A DNA stretch of 15,333 bases from Verrucomicrobiota bacterium (GTDB lineage Bacteria; Verrucomicrobiota; Verrucomicrobiia; Opitutales; Opitutaceae), in NCBI GenBank assembly GCA_030916665.1, contig JAUPWC010000098.1, positions 1 to 15,333 on the forward strand, given 5' to 3'. Within the stretch, counting starts at the first letter, position 1. Each line of letters starts with the position of its first letter. Shown here piece by piece: positions 1-7,706 of this stretch. The position numbers were made by a program, and so were the translations under genes. The notes under the pieces are model-generated. The model searched no databases. It saw nothing but the letters and a program-made list of their open reading frames with translations, and was not told the origin of the DNA.

Positions 1-652
1 AGTGCTGCGCCGGGGTGACCGTCACCTTCACCCCCGGCTTCACCTCGTGGCTCTGCCACCAGTCGAGTTCGACCGCGGTGTCGATGCCCTCCCCGGCGAG
101 AAACGGCCTGTTGCCGAGCGTGGTCACGATGACCGGACGGTGCGCGGCATGCAGGCGTTTCAGGGTGGGCAGATCGAGGTGGTCGTAGTGGTTGTGGCTG
201 ACGAGGACCAGGTCGATGCGCGGCAGCGCGTCAAAGGCGAGACCGGGCGCGCGCACGCGTTTCGGGCCGGCCCACGACACGGGGCTGCAGCGCTCGGACC
301 AGATCGGGTCGGTGAGCACGTTGAGTCCGTCAAATTGGATCAGGAAAGTGTCGTGACCGACGAAGGTCACGGCGCACTCGCGCGGCCCGAGGGTCGCCGG
401 CAGCGTCGGGGCGGCCGTGTTCTCGATCCATGCGGGCCACATGCCCTGAGTGCGACCAAACTGCCATTTGAGCAGGTCGCGGAAACAGCGCGGGTTGTGG
501 TCGTTCGGGTTGAAGAAGCGTTCGCCGTCGAAGTGGTCGCTGCGGGGATAGGGAGGGTTCATGGCTTCATCGGCGCGGGCCGGATTCCCGGAGGCCAGAG
601 CCGCGGTCCCGGCGGACAGCAGGCGGAGAAACCGGCGGCGGGAAAACAGCAT
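1..652 (-). CDS. MBL-fold metallohydrolase, NAPE-PLD-like, Tat-exported (3' end outside window)
   Basis: The minus-strand frame from the ATG at 652 stays open to the window edge and gives 217 residues of an incomplete protein. The N-terminus MLFSRRRFLRLLSAG carries a near-ideal twin-arginine motif (SRRRFLR) followed by an Ala-rich hydrophobic stretch and an ARA-type cleavage site around residue 27, so export of the folded protein through Tat is likely. Residues 153-158 read HNHYDH, the HxHxDH zinc-binding signature of the metallo-beta-lactamase fold; upstream 'VTFVGHDTFLIQFDGLNVLTDP' style residues (about 84-105) match the family's first strands. Overall it resembles the N-acyl-phosphatidylethanolamine phospholipase D/UlaG-like branch. 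Known family role: metal-dependent hydrolysis of phosphodiesters or lactones; the actual substrate cannot be read from the sequence. It is divergent from the Sel1 gene, 91 bp away. No clear Shine-Dalgarno sequence precedes the start. Confidence 0.85.
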   Translation of the reverse strand, partial: MLFSRRRFLRLLSAGTAALASGNPARADEAMNPPYPRSDHFDGERFFNPNDHNPRCFRDLLKWQFGRTQGMWPAWIENTAAPTLPATLGPRECAVTFVGHDTFLIQFDGLNVLTDPIWSERCSPVSWAGPKRVRAPGLAFDALPRIDLVLVSHNHYDHLDLPTLKRLHAAHRPVIVTTLGNRPFLAGEGIDTAVELDWWQSHEVKPGVKVTVTPAQH

Positions 653-665
653 GGACCGGACAATG

Positions 666-681
666 GGCGGGTTCGCCCGCC
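666..681. other. Short perfect hairpin with TTCG loop in divergent intergenic region
   Basis: Six perfect base pairs (GGCGGG/CCCGCC) close a TTCG tetraloop when read on the plus strand. It lies in the 91-bp gap between two divergent genes, so it would fall in the 5' leader of one or both. There is no T-run after it, so it is not an intrinsic terminator. I see no convincing -35/-10 pair in this gap. The role is unknown; a leader stability element is possible. Confidence 0.35.
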
Positions 682-743
682 GCGCAAGCGGCCTACGCAG
701 CCCTACGTATTGCCGCCGACGGGGAAAACTGACACCCTGCGTG

Positions 744-3700
744 ATGCCCGCTTCCGTCCGCCCCGGTGTCCGCTCGCTGATCGTTTGCCTTGCGCTGTTT
801 TTCTACAACGCACTCCCCGCCGAGCAGACCGAGGACGGCCGCGATGTCGCGGCCTTGCTGAAACAGGCGCGGGCCGGGGATGTGACGGCGCAGCTTGCCC
901 TCGCCAACCACGTGCTCGATCGCGTGGACCTCCCGGCTGACGATGATCAAGCGGAGCCCGTGGCGATCGACTGGAGCCAACTTGAGCGCTGGCTGATCGC
1001 CGCCGCCGCGAAGGGCAACCCGGAAGCCGCTGCGCAGCTGGGCAGCATCTACTTCGAGGGACTGGGCGGCTTGGAGCAGAATTATTCAAAGGCCCTCGCG
1101 GCCTTCACCAAGGCTGCCAGCGGCGGAAGCGTCCCCGCCATGCTGACACTGGCCGACTTCTTTACCAAGGGCTACGGCGTTCCCGTCGATTTCGCCAAGG
1201 CGGAGGAATGGCTCAAACGCGCTCAAGCCAAGGAGGGGGATGTCACCGGTTATGCCGAGATCGCCGCCACGCGCCTGCAGGATCTCGCCGCGGCCCGGGA
1301 GCGGAGCGCCGAAATCACCGCGCTGCGCAAGCAGGCCGACGCCGGGGACGCCCCGGCCGCCTACAAGCTCTTTGAGTATCTCGGCAATCGCGACGACGGG
1401 CTTTTCTATTCGGAAAAGGACGCGATGCACTATCTCCGCCGGGCCGCCGAGCTCGGGGAAAAATATGCGCAGGATGAACTCGCACGACAGCTCCTGGCCG
1501 ACAACACCGAGGAAGCGCTCAGTTGGCGCCGCAAGGCCGCCGATCAGGGCGTCGGCTCGGCCCAGTATGACCTCGGTCTGGACTTGGGCTACGGACGCGG
1601 CCTGACCCGCGACCGCGCCGAGGCGGCCCGCTGGCTCATGCTCGCTGCAGCGCAAGGCTTGCCGATCGCCCAGCAGACCCTGGCCAGTTTTCCGTTCTAC
1701 AGCGGCTTGTCGCGCAGCGAAGCCGGGGCGTTGCTCTCGAAGCCCGACGGCCTCGCCAAACTCACGGCCGCCGCGCAGAAGGGCGACGCCGAAGCCCAGT
1801 TTGTCCTCACCCGCTCGGCCAAGCTTCCGACCCGGGCTGAGTCCGCCACGTGGCTGGTCAAGGCCGCCGAGCAGGGACATCGCGCCGCGATGACGAGCCT
1901 GGCGGCGGCGCTCAACAACGGCGACGGCGTGCCGCGCGACGTCGCGCGGTCCCTCGCCTGGTATGCCCGCGCCGCCCAGCTCGGCGACACCGAGGCCATG
2001 ATGCGCCTCGCGGAGGCCTTGCTCAACGGCCATGGCCTCGCGGCGGACCCGGCCTTGGCCAAGTTTTGGCTGCAACGGGCTGCGTCGCTGGTGCCGGCGA
2101 ACGATCCGGGCCGCCCGTGGATGGAGCAAACCGCGGCGAAGATTGCCGCGGCTCCAACCGCCTCCGATGTCGCGCTCGCAAACCTGAACGACCGGGCCGC
2201 CCTCGCGGTCAAGCCGGGCACCCCGCCCGCCCCCGTGGCGATCGTGGCCGCCGCGCCCAAACCCGCGGCCCCCGCGGCTCCGCCCAAGCGCACGCCGGAG
2301 GAACTGCTCGCCGCCGCCGGGAAGGGCGACGCCGAGGCTATGTATCAGCTCGGACTCGCCGACATCGAGCGCCGCCAGATCGAAAGCAACAAACACACCG
2401 GCGCATTTTACCCTGACCCGCAGCGCAATGCGGCGGACTTCCGCTGGATCATGACCGCCGCGCGCGCCGGCCACCCCGAAGCGCAGTTCCTCGCCGCCAC
2501 CCACTGGCTCTCGGCCGAGACCGACACCGGCAAGAAAGCCTGGCTCGAAAAAGCCGCCGCGCAGGACCACACGGCGGCAAAGGATAAACTCGCCGCGCTC
2601 AACCAGGGGGCGGCCAAAGCCGTCGCCCTCGCCGCCGAGGCCGCCAAGCAGGCTGCCGCCGACCGCCCGCTCGCCGCGCAGGGCGACCCCGACGCGGCGT
2701 TCCGGCTCTTCCGCACGCGCATGAAGGAGATCGTTGCCACGATCCTCGACGATTTCTCCGCCGCCCAGAACGGCCGGCCCACGTCGGGCAAAAACTTCAA
2801 GCTCGGTTACCTCGACGCCGAGATGATCAAGTGGGCCGACGCGATCACCAACCACCTGCACCCGGATGGCCTCGTGATGCTGCACGACTACCTGCGCGAC
2901 GCCCGCCCGGACTTCGCCTATCGCGCGCTGCTCCTGCGCGAGCGGATCGCGAAGACCGACCTGCGCCTGCAACTGGCCGACGGCGGCTTCGGCACGAATT
3001 CGCGCGCCGGTTTCGAGAAGGCCCTCGCCCACCTGCGGGGCAAGCTCACCGCCGACCAGCGCGCCCAGACCGAGAAGACCACCGCCGGGCAGTTCGGCGG
3101 CCCGTGGGTCGACAACGTCATCGGCGCCAACTTCGAGCGCGGCGTCTGCGGTTATCCGCAGGACCATGGTCTCGCGCTCGTCCACTATCGCCGCTCTGCC
3201 GAGGCCGGGTTCGCCGCCGGGCAGACCAATCTTGCCCGTAGCTACCATTACGGTCTCGGGGTGGCCAAGGATCTGGATCAAGCCCGCGTGTGGTATGCGA
3301 AGGCCGCCGCGCAAGGCAACGCCACCGCGCGCGAGCAGTTGCAGCTCATGGACGCGCTCACCGGCATGGTGCGCCTCAAGTCGCTCAGTGCCGAGGAGCG
3401 GGCCAAGCTCTCCGAACTCGACTGGGCGCAGGCGGAGTTCCAATTGCTCAACGGCGAACAGCGCGAGAAGCTGCACTCAGCCGACCCGACTCTCGCCGTC
3501 GCGCTCGGCATCAACTACCGCGATGGCACCAATGGTTTCGTGCAGGACTACGGTCGCGCCTACGTCTGGTTTTCCGCGGCGGTAGAAAAGGGCAGCGCCA
3601 CCGCCCATGTCGAAATCGGGAACATCCTTTTCCGCGGCCAAGGTCGTCCGACCGACAAGCCCGGTGCTTTCGCGCACTACCTCCGCGCCGCCGACCTCGG

Positions 3701-6047
3701 CGACGCCGTCGGTCAGCTCAACGCGGGTTTCTGCTACCTCCAAGGCGAAGGCGTCGCGCGCGATCCGCTTGCCGCCCACGATTGGCTCACCCAGGCGGCC
3801 GCCAAGGGCCAGGCCAATGCCCAGGCCCTCGTGGAGACTCTCAAGCGCGACGCCGGCCTCCAGCTCCTCCTCGCCCAACGCAACGAGCAGCAGGCCTTGC
3901 GCAATGCCCAGCAAGGGGTCGCCACCGCGTTGTCGTACCCGCCCTCGCCCGCCCCGGCCGTCCCGGCGCAACCCGGTAAACCGGAACACCTGAAGCAGAC
4001 CCCACTGAACGGAAGCGGGAGTTTGCACGCCCAACCCACGGGTGATGCCTTTATCGATGCCATGCTGGCGAATTACCAGTTACCGGACACCGGTAATCAG
4101 GAAAAAGACCTGGCAATCATCCATCAGGCCAACGTGGAGAACTTGCGCCAGAGCAACGATCTCATGCAAAAGGCCGCGCCGCCGCCTTCTCCTCCCGTGC
4201 CCAAGGCAGGGGCCGTGACTCTGGCCAACCTGCAGATGCAGGCCATCCCCGCGGCGGAGGGCTTGGATCGTCAGCTTCTGCTGCAAGCCATGGAGAAACT
4301 GCGGCTCGACACGATGGGGCTGCACCTGCGGAGCACGTTCAGCGGCATTTCCCGGTATCGGATCAAGGAGGCGCAGGAGATTTTAGCCAAGGGGGACAAA
4401 CCCAAGGCGCGGGCGCTGCTGCTCGAAGCCGTCCAGGCCGGGATGACGGCGGCGGTGCCGGTGTGGCAGCAGCATTTTCCGGACGAGCCGGTGACCCGCC
4501 CCGACTATCGCGGCGACCAGCCCGGACTCTGGCCGGGAGATGCCGACTGGCCGGACGCCCAGGCCAAGTTCGCGGAGGGCATTATCCGCTGGGAAACCGA
4601 TCCCGCCGCCGCGCGCCCGCTCCTGGAGGTGGCGGCCCAGGCAGGCTTGGCCGAGGCCTATACCTTCCTGGCAACCAACCGAAAAGATCTGCGTCCGGGC
4701 GACTTCGACATCCTGCTCAACGCGGCCTTTGATCGCGGGCATGCCAGTGCGGCCTGGCGGCAGCGCCGGGTCCGCGTCTTCCAGCCCGCCTCCGAGCTGG
4801 CCGTGGCCAGCGTGGAGCAACTCACGGCCGATGCGAACACCGGCAACTCTGCCGCCGGACTGGTGCTCGGCCTGAAGCTCCTGCCGACCAAGCCGCAGGA
4901 GGCGCTCGACCGCATCGGACGGCTGGCGGTTGACGGCTACGGCGGGGCGGAGATGGTGCTCGCGGGTCTTTACGCCCAGGGCCGCGTTGTGTCGGCGGAT
5001 GCCACGCAGGTCTTCGTCTGGCTGGCCCGCGCCGCGGTCAAGGGTTCCCAGGATGCGCAGATCCACTTCGGCGACTACCTCGCCGGCAAATACGGCGGAG
5101 AGGCCCAGCCGGCCTTCGCCCGGTTCTGGTATCTGCGCGCCGCGGCCTTTCCGCGCGAGGGCGACTATCTGGCCCGATTGGCGTCATTGCGCGCCGCCGA
5201 GATCGATCTGGCGGCCGAGACGGCGTCGCGGGCCTTTGCCCAGGCCCGGAAACTGGCGGCCACCGCCCGCGTGCCCGGACTTCCGCACGGGACCAAGACC
5301 CCCGAGGCGAATCCGGTGCCGGCGAAAACCGGCGACACGGCCCCCCTGCATTCGCCCGCTCCCCTGCTCCCCCCACCCGCCCCGGTCCAACCGGCTCGAC
5401 CCCTCTCCGCGCCGGTGCCAGACGGCAAGGTGCCGGAGCTTAACCCTGGGACTTTTGCGGCGTTACAACGGATCAAAACACGAAATCCCGGCGCGTTGAC
5501 CGAGGCGGATGCGAAGGAACTGAAGCAAATGATTTTGAGTGACGGGGGTCAGATCGACGACGCGGAGCGCGACCTGCTCGCGGAGATGACGAACAGCCAG
5601 TTCCGTAACATCCAGGTGCGGCCGGTTGGAGGGAAACCCGACGCGCCCGCCGTCACCCTTTTTCCGGCCTCGGGCAACGCCAAGAAAGTGTTGCGGGAAG
5701 TGTTATACGGAAAACCAGATTTCGAGGTGGAATGGAACCGGGGCGCCCCCGGTTACGGTGCACTCTGCACCTACTGCCAGGTATCACCGGAAGCCGAGGT
5801 CGATGTCCTGCGGTTTGTGGCCGGTAAATTTGCCATGGAATGGGAGCGGAGCAACCCAGCCAACAGCTACAAACCCCTGCGCGATTTGATCGCCCGACAG
5901 TATAGCTACAGCAACTCATTGGGCCAGGACACAAGCTTGGGGCGTTCCCTCCTATACCGCGCGATGAACCAAATCGACCGCAACAGCAAAGACCAGATTC
6001 CGGATTTCCTCTACAATTGGGTCAGCACCACCGGCAAAACCCCATAA
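744..6047 (+). CDS. Giant exported Sel1-repeat (SEL1/TPR-like) protein, 1767 aa
   Basis: The frame opens earlier (561) but the ATG at 744 is preferred: it begins a signal peptide (MPASVRPGVR then SLIVCLALFF, likely cleaved after ALPA, residue 26), and the earlier start would run through the divergent gene. The body holds many Sel1-like units of the form A..G...A...LG..Y..G.GV..D...A..W...AA..G, in blocks at about residues 30-480, 517-660, 790-1060 and 1250-1520. Pro/Ala-rich linkers separate the blocks (about 486-516, 1064-1092, 1143-1158, 1530-1562). The last ~200 residues (1569-1767) are not Sel1-like, contain a CTYC pair (Cys1675, Cys1678), and match no domain I recognise. Sel1 repeats are alpha-solenoid scaffolds for protein-protein contacts; a periplasmic or surface scaffold is the likely role here. 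The ends of the linkers and the C-terminal domain look lower in GC than the repeat blocks. It converges on gmk with only 8 bp between stop codons. Confidence 0.85.
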   Translation: MPASVRPGVRSLIVCLALFFYNALPAEQTEDGRDVAALLKQARAGDVTAQLALANHVLDRVDLPADDDQAEPVAIDWSQLERWLIAAAAKGNPEAAAQLGSIYFEGLGGLEQNYSKALAAFTKAASGGSVPAMLTLADFFTKGYGVPVDFAKAEEWLKRAQAKEGDVTGYAEIAATRLQDLAAARERSAEITALRKQADAGDAPAAYKLFEYLGNRDDGLFYSEKDAMHYLRRAAELGEKYAQDELARQLLADNTEEALSWRRKAADQGVGSAQYDLGLDLGYGRGLTRDRAEAARWLMLAAAQGLPIAQQTLASFPFYSGLSRSEAGALLSKPDGLAKLTAAAQKGDAEAQFVLTRSAKLPTRAESATWLVKAAEQGHRAAMTSLAAALNNGDGVPRDVARSLAWYARAAQLGDTEAMMRLAEALLNGHGLAADPALAKFWLQRAASLVPANDPGRPWMEQTAAKIAAAPTASDVALANLNDRAALAVKPGTPPAPVAIVAAAPKPAAPAAPPKRTPEELLAAAGKGDAEAMYQLGLADIERRQIESNKHTGAFYPDPQRNAADFRWIMTAARAGHPEAQFLAATHWLSAETDTGKKAWLEKAAAQDHTAAKDKLAALNQGAAKAVALAAEAAKQAAADRPLAAQGDPDAAFRLFRTRMKEIVATILDDFSAAQNGRPTSGKNFKLGYLDAEMIKWADAITNHLHPDGLVMLHDYLRDARPDFAYRALLLRERIAKTDLRLQLADGGFGTNSRAGFEKALAHLRGKLTADQRAQTEKTTAGQFGGPWVDNVIGANFERGVCGYPQDHGLALVHYRRSAEAGFAAGQTNLARSYHYGLGVAKDLDQARVWYAKAAAQGNATAREQLQLMDALTGMVRLKSLSAEERAKLSELDWAQAEFQLLNGEQREKLHSADPTLAVALGINYRDGTNGFVQDYGRAYVWFSAAVEKGSATAHVEIGNILFRGQGRPTDKPGAFAHYLRAADLGDAVGQLNAGFCYLQGEGVARDPLAAHDWLTQAAAKGQANAQALVETLKRDAGLQLLLAQRNEQQALRNAQQGVATALSYPPSPAPAVPAQPGKPEHLKQTPLNGSGSLHAQPTGDAFIDAMLANYQLPDTGNQEKDLAIIHQANVENLRQSNDLMQKAAPPPSPPVPKAGAVTLANLQMQAIPAAEGLDRQLLLQAMEKLRLDTMGLHLRSTFSGISRYRIKEAQEILAKGDKPKARALLLEAVQAGMTAAVPVWQQHFPDEPVTRPDYRGDQPGLWPGDADWPDAQAKFAEGIIRWETDPAAARPLLEVAAQAGLAEAYTFLATNRKDLRPGDFDILLNAAFDRGHASAAWRQRRVRVFQPASELAVASVEQLTADANTGNSAAGLVLGLKLLPTKPQEALDRIGRLAVDGYGGAEMVLAGLYAQGRVVSADATQVFVWLARAAVKGSQDAQIHFGDYLAGKYGGEAQPAFARFWYLRAAAFPREGDYLARLASLRAAEIDLAAETASRAFAQARKLAATARVPGLPHGTKTPEANPVPAKTGDTAPLHSPAPLLPPPAPVQPARPLSAPVPDGKVPELNPGTFAALQRIKTRNPGALTEADAKELKQMILSDGGQIDDAERDLLAEMTNSQFRNIQVRPVGGKPDAPAVTLFPASGNAKKVLREVLYGKPDFEVEWNRGAPGYGALCTYCQVSPEAEVDVLRFVAGKFAMEWERSNPANSYKPLRDLIARQYSYSNSLGQDTSLGRSLLYRAMNQIDRNSKDQIPDFLYNWVSTTGKTP

Positions 6048-6055
6048 AGGGAGCT

Positions 6056-6661
6056 TCAGGTCTCACCGCCGCGCTTCCGCCGGGCCTGGGCCCAGTAGTC
6101 GAGCAACGCGCGGAAATCCTGCTCCTTGGTGGAGCTGTGGATCACGTAATCGTAGCTGTTGCGCTCGGCGAGCTCGAGCTCGGCGCTCTGCATCCGGCGC
6201 GCCAGCTCCTCGGCGGGCAGCGGGCCGCGGCCCTCGAGGCGCTCGCGCAGCACGTCGAGCGAGTCGGGCGCGATGAAGATCGTGACGAGGCAGCGCTGCA
6301 GCAGCGGGATCTCCGCCGCCGCGGCGCGGATGCTGCGCACGCCCTGCACGTCCACGTTCATCACGAGGTTGGTGTGCGGCAGGCGGTCGAGCACGGAGGA
6401 CTTGGGCGTGCCGTAGCGGTATTTCCGGTGGACCCAGGCCCACTCGAGAAACCCGTCTGCCGCGAGCTTCGCGTCGAACTCCGCCTCGGAATAAAAATGG
6501 TAGTCGCGACCATTGACCTCGTTGGGCCGGGGCGGGCGCGTGGTGGCGGTGATCACGCGCTCGAAGCCGGGCACCTCGGTGACCAGCCGTTCACAGAGGG
6601 TGCTTTTGCCCACGCCGGCGGGACCGGCGAGAATGATCAGGCCATGGACGTCCGCGGCCAT
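6056..6661 (-). CDS. gmk: Guanylate kinase
   Basis: This 201-aa cytoplasmic enzyme has the usual guanylate kinase length. It phosphorylates GMP to GDP with ATP in purine nucleotide metabolism. Visible motifs are the P-loop GPAGVGKST at residues 13-21, the GMP-binding segment TRPPRPNEVNGRDYHF at about 41-56 (family form TRxxRxGExxGxDYxF; here NE replaces GE), and YRYGTP at about 81-86, matching the conserved YGT. The TGA stop of the upstream membrane-protein gene is only 4 nt before the ATG, so the two genes are very likely co-transcribed and translationally coupled. It is the last gene of the miaB-led group. No intrinsic terminator is possible in the 8-bp gap to the convergent Sel1 gene, so its transcript probably runs into the 3' end of that gene in antisense. 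Confidence 0.95.
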   Translation of the reverse strand: MAADVHGLIILAGPAGVGKSTLCERLVTEVPGFERVITATTRPPRPNEVNGRDYHFYSEAEFDAKLAADGFLEWAWVHRKYRYGTPKSSVLDRLPHTNLVMNVDVQGVRSIRAAAAEIPLLQRCLVTIFIAPDSLDVLRERLEGRGPLPAEELARRMQSAELELAERNSYDYVIHSSTKEQDFRALLDYWAQARRKRGGET

Positions 6662-6665
6662 CGGC

Positions 6666-7205
6666 TCAGTAGGTGAAGGCGGCGGCCGAGGTCGCGAGGC
6701 CGTAGGTCAGCAAAACGGCGCCGAGCAGCTTCGGCCGGCCGGGACGGCGGAACAGCCAGTCGAAGAAATCGCGCAGACGGAACGGATACGCCGCGAGATA
6801 CAGCGCCGCGGCGAGGCCGACATAGACCGCGGTGACCATCAGCAGGCGCTGCGGGTGGTCCCACTTCATGTAGGCGGCGCGCAGCAGCGGCTCGGCGCCG
6901 AGCAGAACCAGCACGCTCAGCCCGCGCACGGCGAGAAAGTCGGGCGTGTAGATGAAGGCCAGCACGGCCAGCGCCCCGAAGCCGATGATGACGGGCATCG
7001 GCGTCTGGAAGAAAATCAGGTCGGCCTCGCCCGTGCGCGACAGGCGCCACAGGAAGCAGAGGGCGCCGAGACCGAACAGCGCCCACGCGGCGGCCTGCGA
7101 ACGCGGCAGCGCCTTGGCCGCGGGCGCGGCGCCGGGCCAGAAAAGCACCGCGCCAAGGACAGCGAGGAGCAGACCGGGGAGGAGGGTGGCGAGGAAGAGG
7201 GACAT
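6666..7205 (-). CDS. Six-TM integral membrane protein of unknown function
   Basis: This 179-aa protein is dominated by hydrophobic helices at about residues 2-23, 38-54, 70-86, 90-108, 120-141 and 159-177, joined by short loops with Arg/Lys-rich patches (for example RLSRTGE at 54-60 and FRRPGRPK at 152-159). I do not recognise the family and see no catalytic motif; it may be a lineage-restricted inner-membrane protein. It sits 4 nt before gmk, so is coupled to it, and its ATG lies 4 nt after the terminal repeat of the S23-family element. Its leader and any ribosome-binding site are therefore contributed by the repeat (AAGAGAACGAG lies just upstream; no standard Shine-Dalgarno). If the long stem predicted for the element forms in the transcript, this start codon would be at its base. 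Confidence 0.75.
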   Translation of the reverse strand: MSLFLATLLPGLLLAVLGAVLFWPGAAPAAKALPRSQAAAWALFGLGALCFLWRLSRTGEADLIFFQTPMPVIIGFGALAVLAFIYTPDFLAVRGLSVLVLLGAEPLLRAAYMKWDHPQRLLMVTAVYVGLAAALYLAAYPFRLRDFFDWLFRRPGRPKLLGAVLLTYGLATSAAAFTY

Positions 7206-7207
7206 GA

Positions 7208-7243
7208 AAAATCGTTCTCGTTCTCTTAATCGTTCACGTTCTC
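7208..7243 (-). repeat. Hexamer array, downstream end of S23 element
   Basis: Read on the minus strand, six consecutive hexamers fill this stretch: GAGAAC, GTGAAC, GATTAA, GAGAAC, GAGAAC, GATTTT. The inner four (with adjoining bases) form the left 22-bp terminal inverted repeat (7210-7231). The third hexamer supplies the TAA stop codon of the S23-family gene (7226-7228), and the first two encode its last residues. Confidence 0.75.
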
Positions 7244-7642
7244 CACAAGCCCAGAACCGTAGGGAGCCTGATCTTCCTGAACAGTTCCGCCAAAACGTGC
7301 GATCAAACCCGCGACCAAAGAGACAACCCCCACCAAAATGACCTTACCTTCGGCGATATCCGCGGCGGCCAGTTTCTTACGGGCGACCAACACATCAAGG
7401 CAAGCGGCACATTCCAGTGCGGAACCCCGTGAAATATCGAAGTAGCGGCAGCGGTCGGGATGGGAACGCTTGCCGTTCCCCTCCGCGATATTAAGGACGA
7501 TGGAGGTAGAAGCGCGATCAAGTTGATCCCGGGCAGCCAGTTTGGCAGGCAGCCGTTCGATGACCGGTTCGACCCAGGCGGAAAATTTCAAGGCTTCCTG
7601 ATAAGCACGCAACTTCTCATGGTCGAACTGGGGTGGGTTCAT
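7226..7642 (-). CDS. Four helix bundle protein (S23 / 23S rRNA intervening-sequence protein family)
   Basis: The 138-aa product has the family hallmarks in order: FDHEKLRAYQEALKF (6-20), a QLDRASTSIVLNIAEGNGK core (40-58) matching QLxRAxxSIxxNIAEGxGR, RYFDISRGSALECAACLDVL (66-85) matching the RFxxIArGSaxExxxxLD segment, and a final hydrophobic helix VILVGVVSLVAGLIARFG (101-118). Residues 119-138 are an unconserved tail, and the last residues and the TAA stop are encoded by the element's hexamer repeat. Relatives are encoded in 23S rRNA intervening sequences, and the fold is shared with Avd of diversity-generating retroelements; biochemical function is not established, though nucleic-acid binding is suspected for the basic bundle. 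No Shine-Dalgarno precedes the ATG; the leader between repeat and start is 12 nt. The gene is intact, with no frameshift. Confidence 0.9.
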   Translation of the reverse strand: MNPPQFDHEKLRAYQEALKFSAWVEPVIERLPAKLAARDQLDRASTSIVLNIAEGNGKRSHPDRCRYFDISRGSALECAACLDVLVARKKLAAADIAEGKVILVGVVSLVAGLIARFGGTVQEDQAPYGSGLVENVND

Positions 7643-7654
7643 GGGGTCGGATTC

Positions 7655-7684
7655 GTTCTCATAATCGTTATCGTAATCTTAATC
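7655..7684 (-). repeat. Hexamer array, inner arm upstream of the S23 gene
   Basis: On the minus strand five in-register hexamers occur: GATTAA, GATTAC, GATAAC, GATTAT, GAGAAC. They lie 12 nt before the start codon of the S23-family gene. They are in inverted orientation to the outer array (7707-7740), from which they are separated by 22 bases that include the palindrome ATGCGCAT (7695-7702). Confidence 0.7.
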
Positions 7685-7706
7685 TCTGACTTGGATGCGC
7701 ATAAGC

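Noticed and set aside
1086..3476. 796-codon open frame on the minus strand opposite the Sel1 gene
   Set aside because: It is a GC-rich antisense shadow: low-complexity Gly/Arg/Glu-rich translation, no domain motif, while the opposite strand has clear Sel1 repeats and a signal peptide.
7226..7642. Avd accessory protein of a diversity-generating retroelement
   Set aside because: Avd shares the four-helix-bundle fold, but no reverse transcriptase, template repeat or variable repeat is visible in the window.
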